From the NCBI RefSeq assembly GCF_900129215.1, contig NZ_FQUQ01000005.1, forward strand, positions 62,001-126,000: 64,000 nucleotides of DNA, given 5' to 3'. Both the position numbers and the translations under genes were made by a program. The notes beneath the pieces are model-generated. The model saw only the letters and a list, made by a program, of their open reading frames with translations, was not told where the DNA came from and did no database searches. The stretch is from Pedobacter caeni. GTDB taxonomy: Bacteria; Bacteroidota; Bacteroidia; Sphingobacteriales; Sphingobacteriaceae. The stretch's first letter is position 1. Each line of letters opens with the position of its first letter. Shown one piece after another: positions 9,520 to 20,200 of the stretch.

Positions 9520-10848
9520 ATGAAGAAGATCCTAAAATTAAGTGTAGCGCTGTTCCTGGTTTTTTCGGTCAGCAGCTGTAAAAAATATTTAGATATAGAG
9601 CCGGTAGGGAAAGTGATTCCTAATACGGTTGAAGATTTCAGAGCATTGCTGAATTCAGGGTATGCAGGATTTGCAGAGCATAAATCCTTATTGGCTTTAC
9701 GTACTGATGAGTTGTTGCCAAATGAGGATGAAGAAGGAACTGCGGCTTACCGCGACATTTATAAATGGAATGACGCAACCCCGGATGCAGTTTCGAACGC
9801 CTTTCCGTACATTGCATTTTATAAGTCTATCTTTTATGCAAATTCTGTAATTGCTGACGTAGAAGCCAAAGCAGGGAAAACTCCTGAAACAGCACAATTG
9901 AAAGGAGAGGCTTATTTGTTGCGTGCTTACAATAACTTTGAGTTGTTGAATTTATATGCAAAGTCTTACGATAAGAACAGTGCTTCCACAGATCGCGGTG
10001 TTCCTTTAGCACTAACGGTTAACCTTGAACAAAATTTTAAACCGGCAACTGTCGGAGAAGTATACAGCCAGATTTTTGCTGATCTTGAAGAAGGGCAAAA
10101 GCTATTAAATGTAATTAATTTTGATGCAGGCAAGAATTATCGTTTTACAAAACGTGCAGCTTTGGCCTTCAGTGCAAGAGTCTATGAATTCAGAGGAGAA
10201 TGGGCAAATGCATTGAAAGCAAGTCAGGATGCACTGGCATTAGGGAATCAGCTGGAAGATCTGAATGCAGGCGCGGGAGTTTTACTGCCAAACCAATATA
10301 CTTCAAAAGAAAACATCATGTCGATGGAAGACACTTTTAATAGTGATCTTACCAAGATCAGCTTTATTTCAGCACACCTGATCGGTATCTATGATCAGAT
10401 CAATGACAAAAGGTTTGCTTTATACTTCTCCAAATCCGGGAGCAGGTTTAAAGGAAAGAAAGGTGCTTCCAATGAATTTAAAATTTCTTTCCGCAACGGG
10501 GAATTATATCTGATCCAGGCTGAAGCAGCTTTACAGACAGATAACCTGCCATTGGCATTACAGAGTCTGATGGCTTTAAAAGCAAAACGTTTGACACCTG
10601 TTTATTTTGCAACAGAGCAAAGCAGGATATCAGGTCTTGATAAAGCGGGTCTTTTGCAGGAAATACTGAACGAAAGAGAAAGAGAACTGGCATTGGAAGG
10701 TCACCGTTGGTATGATCTGAAACGTTATGGCCAACCGGAAATCAAACATACCGTTGGAGGGGTTACCTATACTCTTCAAAAAAATGATCCGAGATATGTG
10801 ATCCGTTTTCCTCAGGAAGCCATATCAGCAAATCCTAATCTTCAATAG
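9520..10848 (+). CDS. SusD/RagB-type nutrient-binding outer-membrane lipoprotein
   Basis: A 442-residue lipoprotein with signal peptide and lipobox ending at Cys20 (SVSSCKKYLDIEP). The KKYLDIEP start is the classic mature N-terminus of SusD proteins. Alpha-helical TPR-like repeats include the segment LKGEAYLLRAYNNFEL. The C-terminal RERELALEGHRWYDLKRYG motif is typical of the SusD family. It is somewhat short for the family (usually about 480-600). It acts as the lid and binding partner of the SusC barrel encoded just upstream. A strong terminator follows, ending the protease-SusC-SusD operon. Confidence 0.92.
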   Translation: MKKILKLSVALFLVFSVSSCKKYLDIEPVGKVIPNTVEDFRALLNSGYAGFAEHKSLLALRTDELLPNEDEEGTAAYRDIYKWNDATPDAVSNAFPYIAFYKSIFYANSVIADVEAKAGKTPETAQLKGEAYLLRAYNNFELLNLYAKSYDKNSASTDRGVPLALTVNLEQNFKPATVGEVYSQIFADLEEGQKLLNVINFDAGKNYRFTKRAALAFSARVYEFRGEWANALKASQDALALGNQLEDLNAGAGVLLPNQYTSKENIMSMEDTFNSDLTKISFISAHLIGIYDQINDKRFALYFSKSGSRFKGKKGASNEFKISFRNGELYLIQAEAALQTDNLPLALQSLMALKAKRLTPVYFATEQSRISGLDKAGLLQEILNERERELALEGHRWYDLKRYGQPEIKHTVGGVTYTLQKNDPRYVIRFPQEAISANPNLQ

Positions 10849-10883
10849 GGGGGAGAATAGCATACGTCTTTTGAACGTGAATT

Positions 10884-10919
10884 ACTCCGGTCTGTTTTTA
10901 CAGGCCGGAGTTTTTTTTT
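10884..10919 (+). terminator. Rho-independent terminator after susD-like gene
   Basis: Arms 10884-10894 and 10901-10911 form an 11-bp stem (ACTCCGG core, one G-U pair) with a 6-nt loop. A run of nine T residues follows the stem. It separates the SusD gene from the response-regulator gene. Confidence 0.85.
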
Positions 10920-10943
10920 ACATTTACAGTTCAGCAAAAAAAG

Positions 10944-11699
10944 ATGAGGGTATTAATTATTGAGGATGAAGAACTGGCAGCAGACACGTTGCATAAGATG
11001 CTGTTGCAGCTGAATCCGAAAATAGAAGTACTGGCCATTCTGGGAACTGTAGAGGCTGCAGTATCCTGGCTGAGCAAAAACACCGCCGATCTGTTGTTCA
11101 TGGACATCCACCTCGGGGATGGCGAAAGCTTCCAGATCTTTGAACAGGTGACCGTAGAAAGCCCGGTGATCTTTACCACTGCCTACGATCAGTATACCTT
11201 AAAAGCCTTTAAAAATCAGGGAATAGATTACCTGCTCAAGCCTTTCGATGAGGAAGATGTGGCCGGAGCCCTCGCCAAGCTGAAGAGTATCCGTAAGTTT
11301 TCTGACATGAATATCCCTCAGATCGCCTTTAAACCTGAAGAACCACTCACCAGAGTCCGCAACCGTTTTATGGTAAAACTGGGCAAACTGATCAAGACGG
11401 TTCAGTCTGATGATGTGGCCTATTTTATGGCGGATGATAAATACCTCTTCCTGATCACCAACGACAAGCAGAACTACATCATTGAAGAAACCATTGGCAG
11501 CCTGGAGCCACAGCTGGACAACTCGGATTTCTTCCGCATCAATCGCAAGTTTATCATCCATATCAAAGCCATCAGGGAGATGTATAAGCTCTCCAGGAAC
11601 CGTGTCAGAATTGTTCTTGAACCTGCTCCGGTAGAAGGACTGGAAGTGGTGGTGAGTGAAGAAAGAGCCGAAGCTTTTAAAAACTGGTTAAATCAATAA
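10944..11699 (+). CDS. LytTR-family response regulator
   Basis: A 251-residue two-component regulator. The receiver domain (about 1-118) has the acidic pair at Glu7/Asp8-Glu9, the phospho-acceptor Asp54 in LLFMDIHLGDG, a conserved Thr in IFTTAYDQYTLKAF and the Lys of YLLKPF. The LytTR DNA-binding domain (about 145-250) carries FFRINRKFIIHIKAI, characteristic of this family. It is the natural partner of the LytS-type kinase at 1685-3301. These regulators normally bind paired direct repeats; a matching array lies at 3337-3386. It starts 18 nt after a TACATTTA sequence (10919-10926) that could be a weak -7 box. Confidence 0.92.
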   Translation: MRVLIIEDEELAADTLHKMLLQLNPKIEVLAILGTVEAAVSWLSKNTADLLFMDIHLGDGESFQIFEQVTVESPVIFTTAYDQYTLKAFKNQGIDYLLKPFDEEDVAGALAKLKSIRKFSDMNIPQIAFKPEEPLTRVRNRFMVKLGKLIKTVQSDDVAYFMADDKYLFLITNDKQNYIIEETIGSLEPQLDNSDFFRINRKFIIHIKAIREMYKLSRNRVRIVLEPAPVEGLEVVVSEERAEAFKNWLNQ

Positions 11700-11799
11700 C
11701 CGGGATCGCTTTTAATTTCCATTAAATTCTATACTTTTACCTCCGACCAAATACCGCAATATATTGGACGAAACCTGAATATGTTGCAACCTAACCCAT

Positions 11800-14700
11800 A
11801 TGAACCCTAACAGACTATTGTTTTTTGTGCTGCTCTTTTTTGCTATTGGGGCAAGTGCGCAAAAGAATAACATTAGTTTTAACCACCTGACCGTAGAAAA
11901 CGGACTTTCTCAAAGCAGTGTCTTATCGATCACTCAGGACAGTATGGGCTTCATGTGGTTCGGCACAAAAGATGGCCTCAATAAATTCAATACCCAGAAT
12001 TTCGAAATCTATAAGTACCACAGAAAAGACAAATCTTCCTTAACGAGCAGCATGAACATCAACGCCCTGCTGACCGATAGTAAGGGCAATTTATGGGTGG
12101 GCACGCAAAAAGGACTCAACCTGTATCAGCCAAAAACAAACTCCTTCAAACGCTTTCAATACCATGAAGGACAAAAAAACAGCCTGAGCAATAACGTTAT
12201 CCGTTGTATTTATGAAGACCGTCAGGGGCATATTTGGGTAGGGACAGACAGCGGTTTAAATAAATTGGTAGGGAAGGAGCGCTTCGAACGTTATTTCACT
12301 ACGGCAGACCGGCCTAAAGGTGCGGTTCATCACCTGATTAAAGCCATCCATCAGGACCATAACCATGTCTTGTGGATCGGGACCTTACAGGGGCTGAACA
12401 GCATGACCCTGGAAAAGGGAAAATACCGCTACCAATCTTATGTTCATGATGCAAAACGTCCGGAGAGTTTAGGCGACAACGACATTGCTTCCATCCTGGA
12501 AGACCGTCAGCATAATTTATGGATCGGTACCCACAGTGCCGGCCTGGAACTCCTGGACCGTAGCAAAGGTACCTTCCGGCATTTCAGGTCCAGAAAAGGA
12601 CAGGCCAACAGCATCAGCAGCAATGTGATCCGTAAAATGATCATGGCCAGGGATGGAAAACTATGGGTATCCACTTTAAACGGGATCAATATCATTGATG
12701 TGGAGAACCATTCCGTACGCGTGCTGAACCACCATCCTGATGATCCTTCGAGCCTGAACCAGAATTCCATTTACGACATGATGCAGGACAATGCCGGATC
12801 AATATGGGTGGGCACCTATTATGGTGGCGTAAATGTATACCATGAAAATTCAACTCCCTTCAGGGAGTACAAATCAAATACCGGAAAAAACGCGCTGAGC
12901 AGTAATGTGGTCAGCTCCGTGCTGGAAGATAAAAAACATAACCTCTGGATTGGTACCGAGGCCGAAGGGTTAAACTATTACGACCGTAGTACCGGAAAGT
13001 TCAACAGCTTCAGGCATGATCCCGAAAACCCGGCTTCCCTTAGCTCCAATCTTGTTAAAGCCGTATCCATTGACCACAATGGAAAAGTATGGGTAGGTAC
13101 CTATGAAGGAGGGCTGGATCTTTTCCTTCCTGAATCTCAAAGTTTCAAACATTATAAACCCAATCCCCTTGATCCTTATGCGCTGAATTCCACGCGGATT
13201 GTTGCCTTGCTGCACGATAGCCAGCAGCGCTTCTGGATTGGTACCCGTGCACAGGGGATTTATCTTTACAACGAGAAATCTGATAACTTTGCCCCATACA
13301 GCGGTCAGGATGCACAACATGATTTAAAGGTGGTCCGCTGTTTCTTTGAAGATTCCAAAAAGAACATCTGGATTGCCTGTAGTTCCGGAACCTATATACT
13401 TCAGCAGAATTCCAATATCGTCAGGCGCTTTAAAACAAAGGATAACCATAACCTCTTTAATGACATCAATTTTATTCAGGAAGATTCCAAAGGAAACATC
13501 TGGCTGGGTGGATATGAGTCCGGACTGATCCGCTATATCCCGGAACGCAAAACCACACGTTTCTTTACCAAAGAAGATGGCCTCCCGAGTAATGTGGTGC
13601 TGGGAATGCTGGAAGATGCAAAAGGGGACTTATGGATCAGCACCGACAACGGGCTTTCCAGATTCGACCATCAGGTGTTTAAAACCTATACCGTAAGGGA
13701 TGGCCTTCCGGGAAATGTGTTCAATTACAACTCTTTCTTTAAAGACAGCAAGGGCGAGTTTTTCTTTGGTGGATTCAATGGCATGGTGAGCTTCTTTCCG
13801 GATCAGATCAAGGACAATAAAATGGTGCCCAAAGCCGTATTTACCCGTTTGAAGCTCTTCAATAAACAAGTCAACATCAATGATGAGACGGAATTGCTTT
13901 CTGAAAACTTCAGCCTGACGAAAGCGATTACCTTTTCTTACCATCAGAATATCTTTACCATAGACTTTGCCCTACTCAATTATATCAAATCAGAAAAAAA
14001 CAGGTATGCCTATAAACTGGAAGGTTTTGAAAAAGACTGGAATTATGTGAACAGCCCTTCGGCAACATTTACCAATCTTCCTTCAGGAACTTATACTTTA
14101 CTGATCAGGGGGTCCAATAACGATGGGGTCTGGACTTCTGCTCCTTCCAGATTAACGATCCATATCAATCCCCCTTTCTGGAAAACCTGGTGGGCCTACC
14201 TGATTTACCTGAGCTGTTTCCTTGGACTGTTATTTTTCTTCTCCAGATTCCTATGGATCAGGGCGCTCTTAAAAAGAGAACATGAACTGTATCAGATGAA
14301 ACTGGATTTCTTTACCAATGTATCTCATGAGATCAGGACCCCACTTACCCTGATTGTTGGCCCGCTGGAAAACCTGATCAATGAAACCCAGGAATCTCCG
14401 GCATTAAACAGGAAATTGCTGACGGTGAGAAGGAATGCAGGAAGGTTAACCAGGTTGGTCAATGAGCTGATGGATTTCAGAAAAGCAGAATCCGGAAAAC
14501 TGAGGCTCAACATCTCTCCGGGAAATATCGTGCCTTTTGCCAAGGAAATTTTCCTTTCTTTTCAATACCTGGCCATTAAACATCAGCTCAATTATCAGTT
14601 CCATACTGTAGCAGAAGAGATCGAAGTTTTCTTCGACAATGAACAACTGGAAAAAGTATTGTTTAACCTCCTGTCCAATGCCTTTAAGTTTACACCCGAT

Positions 14701-15864
14701 GGTGGTGCGATTCATTTTTCGATCTTAAAAACAGAAAAGGACTTTCTGGAACTCCGTATTTCTGACAATGGGAAGGGGATTCCTGAAGAAAGCAAAGCAA
14801 GGTTGTTTACCAATTTCTATCAGGTGAAAGATCCGCTGTCCAGAAACAGTGGTACCGGAATTGGACTGGCACTTTCCAGAAAGATTGCCCAGCTCCATTA
14901 TGGAGGTTTGTTCCTTGCGGACGAAAAAGACATCCGGGAAGAAGGAATGCATACCTGTTTCTACCTGAAACTGAAACTTGGCCAAAGTCATTTCTCTAGG
15001 GATGAACTGGTGGAAGAGTTTCTGAACAGCGAAAATCCGGAGCATTATCAGTTTAATACCGATCCCGGACATGTATGGAGCCCTCAGCCTGCGGAAAATA
15101 CGACTGAAGAGGTCATGACGCTGTTGATTGTCGAAGACAACCATGAGGTGAGGGATTTTATCGTACAGTCTTTAAGTCCTTTTTATCAGATCCTGGTGGC
15201 CGAAAACGGAGAAAGAGGACTGGACCTGGCGATAGAGAAAATCCCCGACCTGATCATCAGCGATGTCATGATGCCGGTAATGGATGGGCTGGAACTTTGC
15301 CGGACCCTGAAAACGGATGTCCGCACGAGTCATATTCCGGTGATCCTGCTCACCGCCCGATCCGGAAATATCCATGAGGTAAACGGACTAAAGACCGGTG
15401 CAGAAGCCTACCTGACCAAACCTTTCAGCATCAATAGCCTTCAGCTCAACATCTCCAACCTGTTGATGTTGCAGGCCAACATGAGGCGCAAGTTCAGTCA
15501 GCAGATCACTTTGCAGCCTTCAAATATTTTAATAGAATCTTCTGATGAAGAATTCCTGAACAAAGTAATGGTGATTATTGAAAACAACTTTGCACAACCC
15601 GAATTCAGTGTGAACACCCTGGCTTCAGACCTGGGCATGAGCACACCGATTCTCTATAAAAAAATTAAAGTGCTGACCGGACTTACGGTAAACAACTTTA
15701 TCAAATCCGTCCGCCTGAAAAGAGCTGCCCAGCTATTGCGCCAGAATATCTATACCGTCTACGAAATTGCCTATATCGTGGGTTTCAATGATCCCAAATA
15801 TTTCAGTAAAGAATTTGTGAAACAATTCGGACGAACCCCTTCTGATTACGCTTTTGAAGAATAA
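11800..15864 (+). CDS. Hybrid two-component system sensor/regulator (HTCS) of the PUL
   Basis: A 1354-residue one-protein signalling system. After a signal peptide (about 1-20) come many two-component-regulator propeller repeats with recurring W-(V/I)-GT motifs (about 25-700), then a Y_Y_Y domain (about 715-785) and a membrane helix (about 795-815). The HisKA domain has VSHEIRTPL with His at about 843. The HATPase follows with NLLSNAFKFTPDGG near 957 and GTGIGLALS. The receiver domain has its Asp near 1155 in ISDVMMPVMDG. A C-terminal AraC-type helix-turn-helix (about 1250-1354) carries VNNFIKSVRLKRAAQLL. HTCS proteins bind oligosaccharides in the periplasm and activate PUL genes, so this is the likely main activator of the downstream locus. 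It stands 100 nt after the LytTR gene. Confidence 0.95.
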   Translation: MNPNRLLFFVLLFFAIGASAQKNNISFNHLTVENGLSQSSVLSITQDSMGFMWFGTKDGLNKFNTQNFEIYKYHRKDKSSLTSSMNINALLTDSKGNLWVGTQKGLNLYQPKTNSFKRFQYHEGQKNSLSNNVIRCIYEDRQGHIWVGTDSGLNKLVGKERFERYFTTADRPKGAVHHLIKAIHQDHNHVLWIGTLQGLNSMTLEKGKYRYQSYVHDAKRPESLGDNDIASILEDRQHNLWIGTHSAGLELLDRSKGTFRHFRSRKGQANSISSNVIRKMIMARDGKLWVSTLNGINIIDVENHSVRVLNHHPDDPSSLNQNSIYDMMQDNAGSIWVGTYYGGVNVYHENSTPFREYKSNTGKNALSSNVVSSVLEDKKHNLWIGTEAEGLNYYDRSTGKFNSFRHDPENPASLSSNLVKAVSIDHNGKVWVGTYEGGLDLFLPESQSFKHYKPNPLDPYALNSTRIVALLHDSQQRFWIGTRAQGIYLYNEKSDNFAPYSGQDAQHDLKVVRCFFEDSKKNIWIACSSGTYILQQNSNIVRRFKTKDNHNLFNDINFIQEDSKGNIWLGGYESGLIRYIPERKTTRFFTKEDGLPSNVVLGMLEDAKGDLWISTDNGLSRFDHQVFKTYTVRDGLPGNVFNYNSFFKDSKGEFFFGGFNGMVSFFPDQIKDNKMVPKAVFTRLKLFNKQVNINDETELLSENFSLTKAITFSYHQNIFTIDFALLNYIKSEKNRYAYKLEGFEKDWNYVNSPSATFTNLPSGTYTLLIRGSNNDGVWTSAPSRLTIHINPPFWKTWWAYLIYLSCFLGLLFFFSRFLWIRALLKREHELYQMKLDFFTNVSHEIRTPLTLIVGPLENLINETQESPALNRKLLTVRRNAGRLTRLVNELMDFRKAESGKLRLNISPGNIVPFAKEIFLSFQYLAIKHQLNYQFHTVAEEIEVFFDNEQLEKVLFNLLSNAFKFTPDGGAIHFSILKTEKDFLELRISDNGKGIPEESKARLFTNFYQVKDPLSRNSGTGIGLALSRKIAQLHYGGLFLADEKDIREEGMHTCFYLKLKLGQSHFSRDELVEEFLNSENPEHYQFNTDPGHVWSPQPAENTTEEVMTLLIVEDNHEVRDFIVQSLSPFYQILVAENGERGLDLAIEKIPDLIISDVMMPVMDGLELCRTLKTDVRTSHIPVILLTARSGNIHEVNGLKTGAEAYLTKPFSINSLQLNISNLLMLQANMRRKFSQQITLQPSNILIESSDEEFLNKVMVIIENNFAQPEFSVNTLASDLGMSTPILYKKIKVLTGLTVNNFIKSVRLKRAAQLLRQNIYTVYEIAYIVGFNDPKYFSKEFVKQFGRTPSDYAFEE

Positions 15865-15882
15865 TCTTTGGTTATTTAAGAA

Positions 15883-15912
15883 TTTCACCCCTTTTCTTTA
15901 AGATTTCACCCC
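15883..15912 (+). promoter_or_regulatory. Direct repeat TTTCACCCC, 21-bp phased; candidate operator
   Basis: TTTCACCCC occurs at 15883-15891 and 15904-15912, exactly two helical turns apart, in the gap between the HTCS gene and the AraC regulator. AraC-type domains and LytTR domains both bind direct repeats at this spacing. The core resembles the TTTCACT array at 3337-3386. Confidence 0.4.
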
Positions 15913-16082
15913 CTCGTGGATTGCTCTGGCGCTTACATTAGCAAAACCAATTATAAATATCTGTTACGATTAAACCAAGCTATGAACGAGTTTCCGATGC
16001 TGATCCTTCTTTCTGTGGATTCCTGTTATATACAGGTTTCGCATTTTCTTTCCCCATTTTTTCACCTGGATAATTATTGATT

Positions 16083-16955
16083 ATGAAAGCACAATTACTT
16101 AAAGTATCCATGCCTCCTGCTCAATCATTTAGTGTAAGACAGGATATAGAACCCTTTGTCAATAACAAATGGCATTACCACCAGGAACTGGAGCTGATCT
16201 ATTTTAATGAAGGCAAAGGAACCCAGTTTATCGGCGATAGTATACAACCTTTTAAATCCGGTGATATTGTCCTGGTAGGGGCACACCTGCCACATTACTG
16301 GAAATTTGATGAGGTGTATTTTGATGAAACTGAAAAAGGAGCGAACCTGGATGTAAAAGTTGCCCATTTCTCGGAAGACCTTTGGGGGGATTTCTTTTTG
16401 AACCTGCCGGAAAACAAACTGCTGAAAGATGTGCTGGAGAAATCCAAAAGAGGAGTAAAGGTGACCGGGAAGAGCAAGCAGCAAGTCGCAGACCTGCTCA
16501 CCAGGATGGTTAAAGCTGAAGGAACCGAAAGGATCATCATGCTGATGCAGGCATTGGTGGAGATCGCCAAATGCGGAGAGCTGGAATCATTGGCTTCCAT
16601 CGGCTTTCAGTACGACCTGGAGCAGGTAGAAAAAGACCGCATCAGTGATATATATGAATATACTTATGCCAATTTCAGGAATAAGATCTGTCTGGAAGAA
16701 ATTGCTGATGTAGCCAAAATCAGTCCCAATTCTTTTTGCCGCTATTTCAAATCGCGCACCCGAAAAACCTATTCGCAATTCCTCACAGAGATTAAAGTAG
16801 GGCAGGCCTGTAAGCTCCTGATCGAAGCACACCTCAACTTAAAACAAATCTGTTATAACAGTGGATTTAACAATTTCGCCAGTTTTCATAAGTGTTTTAA
16901 GAAAATCACCGGAAAGAGCCCGCTTTGTTACCAGCGAGAATTTGTAACCGAATAA
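16083..16955 (+). CDS. AraC-family transcriptional regulator
   Basis: About 290 residues. The N-terminal cupin-like sensing domain (about 1-150) has HYHQELELIYFNEGKGTQFI, the usual ligand-binding jelly-roll start, then DIVLVGAHLPHYW. The C-terminal AraC DNA-binding domain (about 190-290) has two helix-turn-helix motifs: ISPNSFCRYFKSRTRKTYSQ, then ICYNSGFNNFASFHKCFKK. An upstream TTG at 16077 would add two residues, but the ATG at 16083 is preferred. The protein probably responds to an intracellular sugar. Lying between the HTCS and SusC genes, it is likely a second, cytoplasmic control layer for the polysaccharide locus. Direct repeats at 15883-15912 lie in its promoter region. Confidence 0.9.
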   Translation: MKAQLLKVSMPPAQSFSVRQDIEPFVNNKWHYHQELELIYFNEGKGTQFIGDSIQPFKSGDIVLVGAHLPHYWKFDEVYFDETEKGANLDVKVAHFSEDLWGDFFLNLPENKLLKDVLEKSKRGVKVTGKSKQQVADLLTRMVKAEGTERIIMLMQALVEIAKCGELESLASIGFQYDLEQVEKDRISDIYEYTYANFRNKICLEEIADVAKISPNSFCRYFKSRTRKTYSQFLTEIKVGQACKLLIEAHLNLKQICYNSGFNNFASFHKCFKKITGKSPLCYQREFVTE

Positions 16956-17167
16956 ACAGCGAACTGAATAGGCAACCTACCGGATAAACAACAAACCGAA
17001 TACACATTAAACGGGCTATTAAGATCGGCTATCAAAATAAAAAAACAAACAACCAAATCAGATCATCCCTTATAACGAACCAATATAAACCTAACCAAAA
17101 CGAGCATGAGAACCTCCACAAAAAATCGCCTTAAGGGATTAAAGGCATCCCTCTACTGAACAGCTTA

Positions 17168-17185
17168 AAGCCGGAAATCCGGTTT
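17168..17185 (+). terminator. Small hairpin in the 280-nt gap before the PUL susC gene
   Basis: AAGCCGGA (17168-17175) and TCCGGTTT (17178-17185) form an 8-bp stem with one G-U pair and only a 2-nt gap, so the innermost pair probably opens. It could end the AraC transcript or form part of the susC leader. The rest of the gap 16956-17235 is A-rich, and I see no clear TAnnTTTG box in it. Confidence 0.35.
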
Positions 17186-17235
17186 AATCTGCTGATGATC
17201 AATTAAAATATTTACTCATTTTTTAAAACAGAAGT

Positions 17236-20200
17236 ATGAAGGAAATTTATACTAAGAACCTCTATTTGTCAAACAAATGGAAAGAATGCAATATCAGACA
17301 GTTGGGGATGATCGTTTTATTCGCCCTGGGCATGTTATTTTCGCCCGCTGTATTTGCACAAAAAACAAGCAAAATAAAAGGAGTCGTGAAAGACGACAAA
17401 GGTGTACCCATGCCAGGGGTAGGGGTGAAAGTGAAAGGAACAGCTATTGGAACTTCCACCAATATTGATGGGATTTATAACATTGCTGTACCCGGAGATG
17501 CAGCCATTCTGGTATTCTCTTATATCGGTTTTCTTCCACAGGAAGTCCCTGTAGGAAAGAAAACAGACATCAATGTCAGCCTGAAAGAGAATTTGTCTGA
17601 CCTCGAAGAGGTCGTGGTGACAGGATATGGTGGGGTTGCGAAAAAGAAAGACCTGACAGGTGCCAGTTCTTCCATCAACCAGAAAACCATCCTGGAACGC
17701 CAGCCGGTTAACCTTTTTGACGCTTTACAAGGTCAGGCGGCAGGGGTTTTGATCGTGAACGATGGTGGTGGTGCTCCGGGAGCAACAGGTTCTATCCAGA
17801 TTCGTGGTGCTTCGACACTAAACGGAGGTAACGGACCTTTATATATAGTAGATGGAGTGATCAATCCTGATGGAGCGAACATCAACCCTACAGATATTGC
17901 CAACGTAGAAGTTTTAAAAGATGCGGCTTCGGCTTCCATCTATGGTTCCAGGGCAGCAAACGGGGTAATTTTGATTACCACCAAAAGAGGTCAGGATGGA
18001 AAACCGATGATCGACCTGACGTATAACCATGTATTCGGACGTCTGGCTCATGGTATTCCGGTGAGTAACTCTGCAGAAGTAAGGGCATTCCGCGAAATTC
18101 AGGCCAGACCAAATGGAACAGATTCCCTGAACCCAAGCTTCAATGCAGATAACAACCTGCAGGAACTCCTGTTGGGAAATCTTGCTCAAAAGAAAGAGAT
18201 TAAAATGGGAATCAGCGGCGGACAAAAAGGACTGAGCTATTATACCAGTATCAATTACCTGGACGATAAATCCATCATCATCAACAGCTGGGCAAAACGC
18301 CTGCAGTCGAGAATCAACGTTAACTATCAGGTGAACGAGAAGCTGAAGTATTCCAATAACATGTCTTTCAGCTGGCAAAAAGGAAACCAGATCCCGGTAG
18401 GTAATACGATTAAAGTGGTGATCGACAGGCCTGCTTATTCCCTGATTTATTATCCTGATGGAACGTTAACAAGTTATGTAGCCTCTAAAAGAAATCCAAT
18501 TGCCCAGGCCTTATTCGAAAGGGATGAAGATGAAACCTTTTCCGGACAGTTCAATAACCAATTGGATTATCAGTTTACCAAAGATTTGAAATTTACCACC
18601 TTGTTCAACGCCAAGCTGGATAATTTCCAGAACCTCTATTTCTCTCCCAGAATCCTTTCTGGTAAAAGAGATCAGAATTCAGGAAAAAATGAGCTGAGGA
18701 AAAACTTCAGCTGGGAATATCAGGCCTTTATGAACTATAATAAGACGATCAGGGAGGACCATAATTTCTCCGCTTTACTGGGATTCAGTGCCGACAGAAA
18801 AAAGATGGATCGTGTGCATACCGAATATTTAAATAGTGTAAGTGAGGAGATCGTAGTGACCCTTCCTGATTATGTGAATGGGCCTAATACCTTTTCTGAA
18901 GCCACCGCAAATTCAACTGTATCTATGTTTTCCAGATTGGGATACAACTACAAAGGTAGGTATATTGTGCAGGGAACTTACCGTAGGGATGGTTCTTCCA
19001 GGTTTGGTCCTGAAAACCGTTGGGGAAATTTCCTGTCTGCTTCTGCAGCATGGCGCTTCTCTGATGAAAAATTCATGTCATGGTCTAAATCGTTTCTGGA
19101 AGATGCAAAGATCCGTTACAGCTATGGTCAGTTAGGAAATGATCAGATTGGTGATTATGAGTCGGTAACCAGGATTGCTTTTTCGGGCAGCTACAATGGT
19201 CTGGGCTCTGCGGCACCAACTTCTATCCTTGGAAATAAATTCATCAAATGGGAAACAACTGCGCAAAATAACGTTGGTTTAGACCTGAGCTTCTTTAAAG
19301 GCCGCCTGGGCTTTACGGGAGATTATTATGTGAAGAAGACTTCGAACCTGCTGTATCCAAGGGAAATTGCAAAGGAAACCGGATATAGTAAAGTACAGGT
19401 GAATGTAGGAACGATACAAACCAAAGGTCTGGAGTTTGTGATCAATGGTACACCCATCGCCACGAAAGACTTCGAATGGAACATCACCGCCAACATCTCT
19501 TTTGAAAAAGGTAAAGTGTTGTCACTTGCAGATGGCGTTCCTTTCTTCGCCGGAAACAAATGGTATGTGGAAGAAGGTGGAAGAATAGGAAATTTCTATG
19601 GCTGGAAAAACCTTGGTGTTTATGCCTGGGATGAATCCAATGCCTATGATGGCGATTGGAGAAAACTGGAGGTCGTGCTGGAGAATGGTAAACCTAAATA
19701 TGCCAATGGAAAAGCAGTATATACTTTAGACGGCCAGGAATACACAGGCAATGTGAAAAGTAAACGTGCGCCCGATGGTAAACTGAAAGGTGGAGATGCG
19801 GAATGGGAAGAGGTCAGACCGGATGGGGTGATCGATGATGCAGACCGTCAGATCCTTGGTAATGCCACTCCGGATTACTATCTGGGGATCATGAACAATG
19901 TCCGTTACAAAAACTTCTCCCTGTCTTTCCTGTTCAATGGTTCATTTGGTGCTGAAGTATACAATAGTTTATTGCAAACCCAGAATAATCCTTCCAATAC
20001 AGGTGCAGGATCTCCGGAAATGGTGTACAATTCATGGAGAAAACCAGGGGATAATACCAAATACCCATATTATGTAGAGCGAAATAACCGTGGAAACCTG
20101 AAGACCAATCAAAATAGCCTTTACATCGAAAATGCTTCGTTCATCAGGTTGTCGAGTGCCCGTCTTTCTTACCGTTTAAATCCGGATTGGGCAAAACGCA

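Noticed and set aside
11800..15864. Tandem-repeat instability in the HTCS sensor region
   Set aside because: The W-(V/I)-GT repeats are the normal diverged propeller repeats of this family and not identical DNA repeats.
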